DNA of 64,000 nt from Novacetimonas pomaceti (GCF_003207955.1 NZ_NOXG01000014.1:1-64000); one strand, 5' to 3'; shown: positions 17,263 to 25,442, counted from the stretch's first letter. Program-made: numbers and translations. Notes: generated from the sequence alone by a model not told the origin.

Positions 17263-17706
17263 ATGACCACCACAAGAGGGACCCTTCCCGACAGTCTGGA
17301 CCTCCTGCGCAGGCGGACGCGCGAAGCCCATGACGACCTTCAGGCCCTGTTCCATTCGGTACAGATATGGAAGCAGGAAGTGGAGGGAATGCAGGGGACA
17401 TGGCAGGATGTCGCGGGACGTGAGACCATCCGGAAATACGTCATCACGGATATCGAGGGCCGCGACGAGGTCGTCCGCCATCTGATGCAGATCGTGGAAC
17501 TTGACGATGACGGGGAACGCGCGACGGTCGAGGCATGGAAGGAATCCCTGGCGAACCGCCAGACGATCGCCAACATCATGGAACGCAACGACACGTTCCA
17601 GGACACCGTCCCGAAACTGCAGGCCGCGACCCGCATGGCGGAGGACACGACGGCCGACAGCAACCGGCATGCGAACGACGCCCTGGCCCAGATGCCCGGT
17701 ACCTGA
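17263..17706 (+). CDS. Small helical protein of the FtsK/WXG100 locus
   Basis: 147 residues, all-helical pattern, no signal peptide. Near residue 45 it reads EGMQGTWQDVAGRETI, a W-containing turn between two amphipathic helices that could be a distant WXG100/LXG-type hairpin. The C-terminal half (residues about 75-140) is a second helical pair. I do not recognise the family. It is the last gene of the operon, followed by a convergent stem-loop element. The ATG at 17263 is the first that gives normal codon use. An extra secreted partner or chaperone is plausible but unproven. Confidence 0.6.
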   Translation: MTTTRGTLPDSLDLLRRRTREAHDDLQALFHSVQIWKQEVEGMQGTWQDVAGRETIRKYVITDIEGRDEVVRHLMQIVELDDDGERATVEAWKESLANRQTIANIMERNDTFQDTVPKLQAATRMAEDTTADSNRHANDALAQMPGT

Positions 17707-17747
17707 GGGGTGGCGGCCTGCGACAGCAGGGGTGAAAAGTAAGCGAT

Positions 17748-17831
17748 GAAGGTTTTCGGGTGTTGTCTTTCATCTAAAAAGGCGGCGTTCTTTCAAAGCT
17801 TTTTGCAAAAAGCTTCACCAAAAACTTCTTA
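17748..17831 (-). repeat. Intergenic stem-loop element, copy 4
   Basis: Inverted orientation, near full length. Its edge supplies the TAA stop codon (17829-17831) of the convergent acetyltransferase gene. Confidence 0.85.
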
Positions 17832-18377
17832 TGTTTCTTGTGCGATCTTTTCGGCCGTGTCGGGTGCCGCGCACTGGCCGCCGATTTCCATGCAGAGGTA
17901 GCGGACAGTCTTCGCCCCGCCATGGATGACGCCGCATCCGACCTCCCTGAAACCCAGTGCCGCGTGGAAGGCGTCGGATGCCGGGTTGGGCGGGTTGAGG
18001 TTGACCTCGCACACGACATGGCTGTGCCCGGCGCGCGCGGCATGGGCGAACAGGTCCATGTACAGCCTGCGTGCGTAACCGCGCCCGCGCGCGCGTGGTG
18101 ACACGACGATCCGGTCAATATAGACGAAGCGGTCGAAACCTTCGCGAAACCACAGGAAGTTGGGGCTGTCGTACCCGGCGTCCTGATCGAACGCCAGCAC
18201 GAATGCCGCCCCGCCGATATGCCGGGCGAGGAAAGCCGTTTTCAGAAGATGCCTGAAACGATCCGCATCCAGCCGCGAAAGCTCGGTCTCATGATCGTTG
18301 TTCAGCGCGAGGAGGGCGCCGAACGACGGGTCGGTCGCGGTCAGGCTCTTCACGTCATCAGGCAAGGCGTCCTCCAT
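17829..18377 (-). CDS. GNAT-family N-acetyltransferase
   Basis: 182 residues from the ATG at 18377. The acetyl-CoA binding motif A is clear: FVYIDRIVVSPRARGRGYAR, with the RGRGYA loop that holds the pyrophosphate, followed by CEVNLNPPNPASDAFHAALGF (motif B). This matches predicted acetyltransferases that act on amines or amino acids; the substrate is unknown. An upstream ATG (18452) would start inside a repeat element and is unlikely. The stop codon lies in the neighbouring stem-loop element, suggesting that insertion of the element replaced the original end of the gene. Confidence 0.8.
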   Translation of the reverse strand: MEDALPDDVKSLTATDPSFGALLALNNDHETELSRLDADRFRHLLKTAFLARHIGGAAFVLAFDQDAGYDSPNFLWFREGFDRFVYIDRIVVSPRARGRGYARRLYMDLFAHAARAGHSHVVCEVNLNPPNPASDAFHAALGFREVGCGVIHGGAKTVRYLCMEIGGQCAAPDTAEKIAQET

Positions 18378-18393
18378 GTGCAGTCCCAAAAAT

Positions 18394-18452
18394 GATGAAA
18401 GTTTCCAGATGCCGCCTTTTATCCAGAAAGGCTCCGCCGGAAAGTTTTTCAT
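18394..18452 (-). repeat. Intergenic stem-loop element, copy 5 (partial)
   Basis: Retains GCCGCCTTTTATCCAGAAAGGC and the GGAAAGTTTTTC end, but the AAGCTT hairpin is lost. It overlaps the last codons and the stop of the alpha/beta hydrolase gene. Confidence 0.65.
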
Positions 18453-19327
18453 GTTTCCCGCAGCGTCCCGTGGTCCAGAAAATCAAGGACCGCGCGCAGG
18501 AACGCCTCCGGCTGGTCCAGCATGACAAAGTGAAAGCTGTCATCGATGCGCCGGAAGCTGACATTGCGTGTCGTGGCATAGGCATTTTGGAATACCGCAT
18601 CGATGTGCGGGGCCGCGACGCCATAGACAGGGTCATAGGCGTAAATGACCGCGACAGGCGCGGTGATGCGGCCCAGTTCGGGACGCAGGTCGGTGGTCAT
18701 GAGTTCATAGGCGGCATCGGCCACGGTCCTGCGATCCGATTCCAGCCCCGCCGCGACCAGGGCGGGCCGGACGCTTTCGGTCCGGGCAAGGCGGGCGATC
18801 GATGCCTCCTGCATGGCCTGCGCCCGTGTATCGGATGCCGCCAGCAATGCATCGCGGAATCCGGCCGCCTGCGGTCGGGCCGTTTCGCTGGTGGCCGCCG
18901 GATCGAACAGCAGGCTGTAAAATGGCAGCGCATCGACAATCACCAGCCCGCCGACCAGATCGGGATGGCGCGCGCCCAGCATCAGCGCCACCTCGCCCCC
19001 CAGCGAATGGCCGACGACGATGGGGGCCGCGACATGTTCGCGCCGGATATACCCGGCAATCGCCTCTGCCACGGGGGCCGCCACCTGATGGTCCGGGCCG
19101 GGCATGGGGGGCGTGCCGGCAAACCCCGCCACCTGAACAAGGTGAAGGCGGTAATCCCCCCGCAACCTGGCGGCAAGGCCCGCCCATACATCGCGCGAGG
19201 ACGCCAGCCCGGGGATCAGGATGATGTCCGGCCCCGCGCCCTCAACCATTACCGTGATATTGCCGTGGGCCAGCGATGCCGATGGCCCGGCGGTTCCGTC
19301 CGTCGGCGGCGTGGTGCGGGGGCGCAT
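18449..19327 (-). CDS. Alpha/beta-fold hydrolase
   Basis: 292 residues. The fold is shown by the oxyanion region IILIPGLASSRDVW, the nucleophile elbow VVGHSLGGEVAL (Ser in GHSLG), an acid in VIYAYDPVYG and the catalytic His in DSFHFVMLDQPEAF near the C-terminus. The substrate cannot be read from sequence. No signal peptide: the first 20 residues are polar. The last codons run into a stem-loop element. It could be cotranscribed with the acetyltransferase, 71 nt downstream, though an element lies between them. Confidence 0.8.
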   Translation of the reverse strand: MRPRTTPPTDGTAGPSASLAHGNITVMVEGAGPDIILIPGLASSRDVWAGLAARLRGDYRLHLVQVAGFAGTPPMPGPDHQVAAPVAEAIAGYIRREHVAAPIVVGHSLGGEVALMLGARHPDLVGGLVIVDALPFYSLLFDPAATSETARPQAAGFRDALLAASDTRAQAMQEASIARLARTESVRPALVAAGLESDRRTVADAAYELMTTDLRPELGRITAPVAVIYAYDPVYGVAAPHIDAVFQNAYATTRNVSFRRIDDSFHFVMLDQPEAFLRAVLDFLDHGTLRET

Positions 19328-19582
19328 GGCATTCTTCCTGTCCCGAATGGTGACGGCTGGCCCCTATCCTCAATCCCCGGGCCGCCTGCCTGTCAAGTTT
19401 CCTGTCCATCGCGCCGCGATATCCGGCAGGACGGCTGGTCCCATGCCATCATGGCCATCCCGAACGGTAACGGTTCCGGTCCGCCACATGCCGGCATCCA
19501 TTTTTTCCCGATATCCACGCCGGACGCGGACGCCGTTTCAGAGGCTGTTTGAAAAGGCAGTTCTGACAATCCACTGAAATCA
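19328..19582. other. Intergenic region without a supported gene
   Basis: Upstream region of the alpha/beta hydrolase gene. No RNA gene or conserved motif recognised; it is followed by stem-loop copy 6. Confidence 0.5.
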
Positions 19583-19660
19583 TGAAAGTTTTTGGTGAAG
19601 CTTTTCATAAAAAGCTTCAAAAGGACGTCGCCTTTTTGGGAAAAGGGCGGCCCCCGGAAA
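19583..19660 (+). repeat. Intergenic stem-loop element, copy 6
   Basis: Plus orientation: AAAGTTTTTGGTGAAGCTTTTCATAAAAAGCTTC, then CGTCGCCTTTTTGGGAAAAGGGCG. It lies about 110 nt downstream of the stop of the DMT transporter gene. Confidence 0.8.
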
Positions 19661-19768
19661 GGCCGGCCCGAATGTCACGAACCGGGCCGATGGCATGGCA
19701 GGCGGAATACCCGAGCCTGTCCGCCGTCACGGAGATGCCTGCCCCGTGTGTTGTGCCAGTCGGTATCC

Positions 19769-20698
19769 TCAGGCAAGCGGATACGGATCATATGGCGGCT
19801 GGACCATCCTGTGCCGCCGCATGGCCGCGATCCGGGCCGCAACGCGTGGATAGGCCCATTTGAACAGGCCCGAGGCGACGATCACCGCGATGCCCACAAA
19901 GGTCCAGTCATCCAGCGGTTCATGGAAGACATAGAAGCTGAAGGCCACGGCCCACAGCATCTGGCTGTATTGCGGCAGGGCGATCGCGCTGGCCGTGGAC
20001 CGGGTCGCGGCCATCATCATGAGCAGCTGCCCCAGTGCCGCAAGGAAGCCATAGCCGAACAGGAATATCCACACCGTGCCGCCCTGCGGCCAGCCTGCAT
20101 GCGCCACCATCAGGATACCATTGCCCAGCAGGGGACCGCACAGGCTGGAACTGAACATCGACAGGCGCGGCGTGTTGTGGCCCGACATCCGGTAGGCAAT
20201 GACCCCCACCGCATTCGCGACCGCCGAGATCAGCGCGCACAGATGCCCGAAATGGAGCGCGCGCAGGCCCGGCCGCAGCACGATCAGCACGCCGACAAAG
20301 CCCACGATGACCGACAGCCAGCCCAGCGCGGAGACCTTTTCACGCAGCAGCACGACCGACAGGACGGTCACGAACAACGGCATGAGGAAAATGAGCGAGA
20401 ATGCCTCCGGCATGGGCAGAAGCATGAAGGCCTCGACACTTGCCGCCGTGGCGGCAAAGGTCGCGGCCGCGCGCACCAGCCACATGACCGGCTGGCGGAT
20501 CACGAACAGGTCGCGGTAGGATTCGTTTTTCCCGCGTACGAAGGGAATGAGCAGCAGGCCGAAGACACCGCCGGAAAACGCCACTTCAAACGGGTCGATC
20601 CGTCCGGCCAGCAGCTTGGAATAGGCGTCGCTGATCGAAAACGAGGCGTATGCCGCGAATGCCAGCATCATGCCCGCCGAAAGGCCGGTATTCTTCAT
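19769..20698 (-). CDS. EamA/DMT-superfamily transporter
   Basis: 309 residues with about ten hydrophobic helices in two homologous halves, as in EamA exporters (PF00892). The first half ends with the typical EAFSLIFLMPLFVTVLSVVLLREKVSALGW (conserved P and E before the glycine helix). The second repeats it as ALPQYSQMLWAVAFSFYVFHEPLDDWTF. Family members export amino acids, metabolites or drugs; the substrate is unknown. The C-terminal 25 residues are Arg/Pro-rich and cytoplasmic. Monocistronic by spacing. Confidence 0.85.
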   Translation of the reverse strand: MKNTGLSAGMMLAFAAYASFSISDAYSKLLAGRIDPFEVAFSGGVFGLLLIPFVRGKNESYRDLFVIRQPVMWLVRAAATFAATAASVEAFMLLPMPEAFSLIFLMPLFVTVLSVVLLREKVSALGWLSVIVGFVGVLIVLRPGLRALHFGHLCALISAVANAVGVIAYRMSGHNTPRLSMFSSSLCGPLLGNGILMVAHAGWPQGGTVWIFLFGYGFLAALGQLLMMMAATRSTASAIALPQYSQMLWAVAFSFYVFHEPLDDWTFVGIAVIVASGLFKWAYPRVAARIAAMRRHRMVQPPYDPYPLA

Positions 20699-20899
20699 CC
20701 GTTCTGCCCACGAAAAAATTATTCAGGCGCAGATATGGATGTCGATGGGCAAAGACCAGCGCTTGTCGGTAAATCCAGTCATGCGTTTTCTGCGCCGGAT
20801 TTCATATGACGCGCCCGCTTTTTTCGGGTAGCAGATTGCGCCCCGAAATCGGGACGGCAGCGGTCATCAGGCATGGGCCTCCAGCCCTCGGCCGATCGC

Positions 20900-20953
20900 A
20901 AGAAGGCGACGTTCCCGGAAGATTTTTGCAAAAAGCTTCACCAGAAACTTTTA
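20900..20953 (-). repeat. Intergenic stem-loop element, copy 7 (partial)
   Basis: Inverted; keeps TTTTTGCAAAAAGCTTCACCAGAAACTTTT and part of the GGCGAC side. It lies 23 nt downstream of the SRAP-protein stop codon. Confidence 0.75.
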
Positions 20954-20975
20954 CGGCTTTCGGGGGATTGCCGGG

Positions 20976-21623
20976 TCAGTCCTTTTCCCCGGCGGGGGAT
21001 ATGACCGACAGGGCATTGTCAGGCAGGGGACGCTGCAGGCGCAGTGCTTCGTTCAGGGGGGCCTTCATCCACACATCCAGTTCTTCCGGGCGGGTCAGGA
21101 TGACCGGCATGGCCTTTGGATGGATGATGCCGACTTCACGATTGGCCGTTGTGGTCAGGAAGCCGAACAGGTCATCCGTCGTTTCGCCATCCGCCAGTTT
21201 CCGCACGGATGTCCACCGGCACCAGATCCCCGCGAAGAAGGCGAGTGGTTCCCCATCGCCGCGGGCAAACCAGACGGGGCGCGATTTCCCATCGGCCAGG
21301 CGCTGCGGTTCGGAAAAAGCCGTAAGCGGCACAAGGCAGCGATGCGCCATCCCTTCCCAACGCTTCCACCATGTCGAGGCGGGATTGCGGATGTTGGTCA
21401 CGCCCCGGTCGACCCTGCGGCCTTTCAGGTATCCCGGCGGTGTCGGCATGCCCCAGCGCGCCATCACCAGTTCCCGGCCATCCGGCGCGTTGCGCACGAT
21501 GGGCGCCATGGTATCGGGCCAGATGTCGGGCAGGGGCGCAAGATTGCCGGTGCGGTCGGTCACGACCCCGGCCGCCTTTCGGATCGCCTGCTGGCTGCTG
21601 GTCATCGCATAGAGGTTGCACAC
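20976..21623 (-). CDS. SOS response-associated peptidase (SRAP/YedK/HMCES family)
   Basis: Members form a thiazolidine crosslink through Cys2 with abasic sites in single-stranded DNA, shielding them during repair. The protein must begin Met-Cys. The GTG at 21623 gives MCNLYAMTSSQQAIRKA and is preceded by GGGAGCAGG, so this non-ATG start is preferred over the longer ATG readings. Other family marks: NIRNPASTWW, RCLVPLTAFSEP, a FFAGIWCRW core and HPKAMPVIL with the active His. 215 residues, normal length. A DUF3310-type gene lies about 90 nt upstream on the same strand. Confidence 0.88.
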   Translation of the reverse strand: MCNLYAMTSSQQAIRKAAGVVTDRTGNLAPLPDIWPDTMAPIVRNAPDGRELVMARWGMPTPPGYLKGRRVDRGVTNIRNPASTWWKRWEGMAHRCLVPLTAFSEPQRLADGKSRPVWFARGDGEPLAFFAGIWCRWTSVRKLADGETTDDLFGFLTTTANREVGIIHPKAMPVILTRPEELDVWMKAPLNEALRLQRPLPDNALSVISPAGEKD

Positions 21624-21714
21624 GCGTCCTGCTCCCTTGTGGTTACATGCCGCGTAATCCGGCCGCCATGCCGGTCCGCCCATGTCGTGGCGTCCACCAT
21701 ACGGCGGTGGCGGC

Positions 21715-22128
21715 CTATGCGGCGTTCGTGTCCTTCCGTTTCGCGATTTCCGCCATGATAAGTGCCAGCGCATGGCGGGCGGCATTTTCGTTCCCGTGCG
21801 TGAAATCGGCGCGGCACAGATCGCGCACTATGGTGGAAAAGCGTCCCTCCTGATCCACGGTGGCAAAGCGGGAGACCGCGCGCGTGACGACGTGGCACAT
21901 GGGCATGCGGGGGCGCACCTCCATCGACAGCCATTCGCGGATATGGCGCGCCGCCTTTTCCAGGTCGCCGGTCACGGTGTGGTCGGGATCCCACCAGCCG
22001 CGCCAGACATATTTCACCGCATTGCCAAGGCAGAACGACATGTGGCGCGCGATTTCGATACACTGCACCCCCGACGGGTGGCGGTACGCGGGGGGCAGGG
22101 CAACGGCGGACTCGGACGCTTCTTCCAC
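21715..22128 (-). CDS. DUF3310-like protein (phage-related)
   Basis: 137 residues. The region HPSGVQCIEIARHMSFCLGNAVKYVWRG, followed by GDLEKAARHIREWL, matches the small DUF3310 (SaV-like) domain that is common in phages and some bacterial genomes; its biochemical role is unknown to me. GTG start at 22128 with AAGGAAG upstream. No other phage gene is near, so it may be a domesticated phage gene or may act with the SRAP protein encoded next on this strand. Both ideas are inference. Confidence 0.6.
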   Translation of the reverse strand: MEEASESAVALPPAYRHPSGVQCIEIARHMSFCLGNAVKYVWRGWWDPDHTVTGDLEKAARHIREWLSMEVRPRMPMCHVVTRAVSRFATVDQEGRFSTIVRDLCRADFTHGNENAARHALALIMAEIAKRKDTNAA

Positions 22129-22294
22129 GGGGTGTTTCTTCCTTCTTTTCCCCTATGATCCACGTGCAGGCCGGTTTTGCGCCCGTGCGGGATCGTAACC
22201 AAGCTTCATGCAATCGTCACACCATGGCTGCGGGCGGCCTGCTAAGGAACCGTTACCCGCAGCGTCGCGGGCCAGCAATAGAGGTTTGCGGATC

Positions 22295-22456
22295 ATGAAC
22301 ACACAATCCGATTACCCCACCAAGACCCCTTGCGATCCCCATGAGGAATGGCGACTGGCCCTGATTCAGGCATGGAAAAACAGGCGTGGCTATACACGTC
22401 CGACCGATACGGCCTATCCGGTTTTTGAAGAGGACTTTCTTTTCGACGAACTGTGA
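22295..22456 (+). CDS. Small hypothetical protein (53 aa)
   Basis: Starts ATG at 22295 with GAGG about 13 nt upstream. The product is acidic at the C-terminus (FEEDFLFDEL) with a short helical core (EEWRLALIQAWKNRRGY). I do not recognise it. Codon use is ordinary for the genome and it is divergent from the DUF3310-like gene. A real but unassigned small gene is more likely than not. Confidence 0.45.
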   Translation: MNTQSDYPTKTPCDPHEEWRLALIQAWKNRRGYTRPTDTAYPVFEEDFLFDEL

Positions 22457-22725
22457 CCTGCGTCGCCCCGGCCCGCAATGACCGGACGGGGGCGTGTCGC
22501 GTCGTCGGGATGCCGGGATCGTCCGCCCGGCGGATGATGATAATGCGCTGGGGATAATGCGCCGCTGCCCCGTCCCGCATGGGGACAGGGCGCGGATCCT
22601 GCGTCCTGTCCCCCTTGCACGACGGGGCGATCACGCCCGGTCGTGCGCGAAGGACGATGCGCCCGCAAGGGAACGGCCCCTTATGCGGGTCGCATTGCCT
22701 GCGGGCGGTGCATCGGGGGATGGCG

Positions 22726-23082
22726 TCATTCCTGCGTGGGCGTGGTGGCGTGGTATTTCGTGCGCTTGTGCCCATGCCATGAATGGCCGGTATGGGGGCC
22801 TGTGGTCCCGGTCGTATTGGGCGTGGCGGCGCCGGTCGTGGAATCGTTGGGCGGCGGCTGGGTCCCGGGCTGTTCATTGACGGTGCGGGGATTGTTCCAC
22901 AGCTTGTCCGACGGGTCGATGCGCTGGCCACTGCGATCCGTGGCGGAGGGCGGGTTTTTGCCCACCGCGGACGCCGCGGAATCCGCGTTGGGCTGTGGCG
23001 GGGGCGTTGTCTGCGCAAGCGCGATGGACGGCGCCCCGGCAAAGGCCGTCAGCACGAACAGGGAACTGGCAAGAATTTTCAT
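22726..23082 (-). CDS. Small exported Pro/Thr-rich protein
   Basis: 118 residues with a clean signal peptide (MKILASSLFVLTAFAGAPS, cleavage near ALA-Q). The mature part is Pro, Thr, Asn and His-rich, with an SDKLWNNPRTVNEQPGTQ segment and a His cluster near the end (HTGHSWHGHKRTKYHAT). It is probably an unstructured periplasmic or cell-surface protein; function unknown. The ATG at 23082 has AAGGAAG upstream. Codons and composition match the genome. Confidence 0.65.
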   Translation of the reverse strand: MKILASSLFVLTAFAGAPSIALAQTTPPPQPNADSAASAVGKNPPSATDRSGQRIDPSDKLWNNPRTVNEQPGTQPPPNDSTTGAATPNTTGTTGPHTGHSWHGHKRTKYHATTPTQE

Positions 23083-23246
23083 GACGCTTCCTTTTTTATG
23101 AAATGCGCGGCGGATATGAATTCCAACAGCCCGTGCGTGAAAAGGTTGCGTGCCCGCCCGTATCTCCCTGTCCCAGACCAGATGGTACACAACCCGCCAT
23201 GCCATCCCGCACGAAGGGCGGTTCGAGGAACCTTGCGTCATCAGAA

Positions 23247-23320
23247 GAAAGTTTTTGGTGAAGCTTTTTTCAAAAAGCTTCAGGAAACGCCACCATCCTG
23301 AAAAAGACGCCCCCGGAACC
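23247..23320 (+). repeat. Intergenic stem-loop element, copy 8
   Basis: GAAAGTTTTTGGTGAAGC and the perfect GAAGCTTTTTTCAAAAAGCTTC hairpin are intact; the second hairpin is decayed. It lies downstream of the small gene ending at 23373. Confidence 0.85.
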
Positions 23321-23372
23321 TGTTGCCACTCCCCCGGTCAGCCGTTCTTCGATACCCCCGGCGGGGACGGGT

Positions 23373-23516
23373 TCATGTTTCCGGCCCCGTGGTTTCGCCC
23401 TTTGACGGCGGATCGCTGGCGGGAAAGGTTTCCTCCAGCGCCTCGTCACGGTCCTGGTCCTTTTCCTTCTCGGTCTTCGGAAGGGGTTTTTCGGTCTGGT
23501 TCCTGATGTCCGACAT
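23373..23516 (-). CDS. Conserved small protein with EALEETFPASDPP motif (47 aa)
   Basis: Reading from the ATG at 23516 (GGGAGAATCCCG upstream) gives 47 residues: a charged N-terminus (KTEKEKDQDRDEA), then ALEETFPASDPPSKGE. The D/E-ALE-x-TFPASDPPS motif is a recurrent signature of very small alphaproteobacterial proteins of unknown function. It was found by eye. The motif and the ribosome site make it convincing. It is separated by 15 nt from the Pro-rich small gene upstream on the same strand, so both may be one transcript. Confidence 0.65.
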   Translation of the reverse strand: MSDIRNQTEKPLPKTEKEKDQDRDEALEETFPASDPPSKGETTGPET

Positions 23517-23531
23517 CGGGATTCTCCCTTG

Positions 23532-23762
23532 TTATATGGCGGAACTGTTCAACAGCGTAATCGGGCAGGAGTTCCGGAAATACATCGCGCCCCCACAGAT
23601 CGGCAGCGGCGGGGGATAGGGCTGCGGGTCGTCGATGGGCTGCGGGTCCTCGCCCGGTTCCGGCGGGTTGGTGGGCGGCACCGGCACGCCGGGCGGCATC
23701 GGGGGCACCGGCGCGGGGGACGGCGGCTGTTCAAGGCCATGCGGGATGAAGGCAAAGCGCAT
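23532..23762 (-). CDS. Small proline-rich hypothetical protein
   Basis: 76 residues from the ATG at 23762 (GGGAGAACAGAC upstream). Residues 11-55 are a Pro-rich, acidic run (EQPPSPAPVPPMPPGVPVPP and onward). The C-terminus has two cysteines and a hydrophobic end. There is no signal peptide. Function unknown; a structural or binding tail is possible. The change of character after PPPLP could reflect a frameshift, which I cannot test. Confidence 0.5.
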   Translation of the reverse strand: MRFAFIPHGLEQPPSPAPVPPMPPGVPVPPTNPPEPGEDPQPIDDPQPYPPPLPICGGAMYFRNSCPITLLNSSAI

Positions 23763-23820
23763 GTCTGTTCTCCCTTGCATATAAGGCAGGCAACGAGACA
23801 TCCCCGATGGGGGTTCCGGT

Positions 23821-23863
23821 AAAAAACACATCACCGGACCCGCGATGACCGCGGGCCCGGTGA
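23821..23863 (-). terminator. Rho-independent terminator downstream of ndh
   Basis: Minus strand: TCACCGGGCCCGCG-gtcat-CGCGGGTCCGGTGA stem followed by TGTGTTTTTT. It lies about 80 nt past the ndh stop. Confidence 0.85.
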
Positions 23864-23941
23864 CTGGATGTGCGCAAAGAGGAAAGATGAAATGTCGTGA
23901 TCAGATAAGGCGGTTTCAAATGCCGCGATCACCCGCCAGCG

Positions 23942-25222
23942 TCAGTCGAGCCTGACCGCCGGGCGGACGAAAACGTCAAGCCAGTCCACAAGGCACGAAA
24001 TCAGGCCGCGGAAGGTGCCATACAGTTCGAACTGGTGCTGGCGATACAGCATCAGGTGAACCATGCGCGCGCTGATGCCCCTGAGCCACCCGCCACCAAA
24101 GACCTTGCCGCCGGGGAACGTGCCCCACCCGTTGTAATCGCCCAGTGCGACGACCGCGCCCTTGTTGTGGAAGGCGAACGGCGGCAGCTTCGCGCCGTTC
24201 ATCCAGCGCGGCATGTAACGCGCCAGGTGATGCGCCTGCTGGCGGGCGACCTGTGCCGTGGGGGCAACGGGCTTTTCCGCGATGAAGGCGCAGTCGCCCA
24301 TGGCGAAGATGTTGTCATCTTCCAGAAGCTGCAGGGTCGGGCGCACCTCAAGCTGTCCGGAACGCGAAAGCTTCAGCCCCGCGAAGTTGCGCGTCACGTC
24401 AGGCGCCTTCACGCCCGCCGCCCATACCCGCAGGGTCGCGGGGACGCGCGTGCCGTCCTTGAGCATGTAGCCCTTTTCATCCGCGCCGCTGACCATGGCG
24501 GAGGTCTGCACCGTCACGCCGATATCCTCGAGCTGCTTTTTCGCCGCCGCCGACACCGCTTCGGGGAAGGCAGGCAGGATGCGCGGCCCGGCCTCCAGCA
24601 GGGTGATCTTCAGCTTGGGCGGCTTCTTGCCAAAACTGTAGAGGGAGGCAAGGTCCAGCGCCTTGTGCAGTTCGGCGGCAAGCTGCGTGCCCGTGGCGCC
24701 GCCACCGACGATGGCGATGTCCAGTTCCTCGTTATTGCCGAACGCCTTGAGCAGTTCCATGCGGAAGCGTTCGTTGAATCCGTTGGCTTCGACCAGGTTG
24801 TCGATGAACAGGCAGTGCTCGGCCACGCCGGGCGTGCCGAAATCGTTGGCGCGGCTGCCGATCGACAGCACCAGCGCGTCATATTCCAGCGTGCGTTCGT
24901 CAAGGATGACCTCGCCCGAGGGTTCCTTCACCGGGGCCAGCGTGATGGATTTGGCCGCGCGGTCAAGGCCGGAGATCTCGCCGGGCCAGAAATCGAAATG
25001 ATGGCGGCTGGCCTGCGACAGGAAGCTGATGCGGTCGTTTTCGTTGGCCGCCGTGCCTGCCGCGAAACAGTGCAGCATCGGTTTCCACACATGGGCGAAA
25101 CTCTTGTCCACCAGCGTGATTTCCGCGCGTCCCGACTTGCCGATGGAATCGCCCAGACGCGTCGCCAGCGCCAGGCCCGCGATACCACCGCCGACAATCA
25201 CCACCCGAAACTTTTGTGCCAT
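23942..25222 (-). CDS. ndh: Type II NADH:quinone oxidoreductase (NDH-2)
   Basis: Single-subunit, non-proton-pumping NADH dehydrogenase on the cytoplasmic face of the membrane, feeding ubiquinone. 426 residues. FAD site VIVGGGIAGLALA (about 8-20), NADH site IAIVGGGATGTQLA near 180, the second FAD segment DNIFAMGDCAF, then the quinone-site type AQVARQQAHHLAR. The C-terminal part (MLYRQHQFELYGTFRGLISC) holds the amphipathic membrane-binding helices. ATG preceded by AAAGAGG. Acetic acid bacteria rely on NDH-2 alongside periplasmic dehydrogenases, which fits. Followed by a strong terminator. Confidence 0.92.
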   Translation of the reverse strand: MAQKFRVVIVGGGIAGLALATRLGDSIGKSGRAEITLVDKSFAHVWKPMLHCFAAGTAANENDRISFLSQASRHHFDFWPGEISGLDRAAKSITLAPVKEPSGEVILDERTLEYDALVLSIGSRANDFGTPGVAEHCLFIDNLVEANGFNERFRMELLKAFGNNEELDIAIVGGGATGTQLAAELHKALDLASLYSFGKKPPKLKITLLEAGPRILPAFPEAVSAAAKKQLEDIGVTVQTSAMVSGADEKGYMLKDGTRVPATLRVWAAGVKAPDVTRNFAGLKLSRSGQLEVRPTLQLLEDDNIFAMGDCAFIAEKPVAPTAQVARQQAHHLARYMPRWMNGAKLPPFAFHNKGAVVALGDYNGWGTFPGGKVFGGGWLRGISARMVHLMLYRQHQFELYGTFRGLISCLVDWLDVFVRPAVRLD

Positions 25223-25411
25223 CCTATGCCTCTTTCACCCCTGCCGCACAGTGTCCCGGCCCCCAAGGGAAAAACCCTGTCGCATTACGAATATATCGAA
25301 AAACTGTTCATGTCCGTGCCGCCCCGCGCCCGTTGCGGGGGCGGGCGGCAAGACGGCAACGGCCGACCCGGCAAAAGAAAACCGGCCCGGCCGCACCGCC
25401 TGCGTATCATG

Positions 25412-25435
25412 GCGTGGCGGCCTTCGCCGCCACGA
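25412..25435 (-). terminator. Perfect hairpin after the aldehyde dehydrogenase gene
   Basis: CGTGGCGGC-CTTC-GCCGCCACG is a perfect 9-bp stem 8 nt past the stop. No T-run follows directly, so it may be an mRNA-stabilising or rho-assisted end rather than a simple terminator. Confidence 0.5.
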
Positions 25436-25442
25436 CCCGCGA

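Noticed and set aside
6842..17706. Integrated prophage or ICE
   Set aside because: No integrase, terminase, capsid, relaxase or attachment repeats are visible; tRNA genes are not adjacent. Codon use is like that of the rest of the window.
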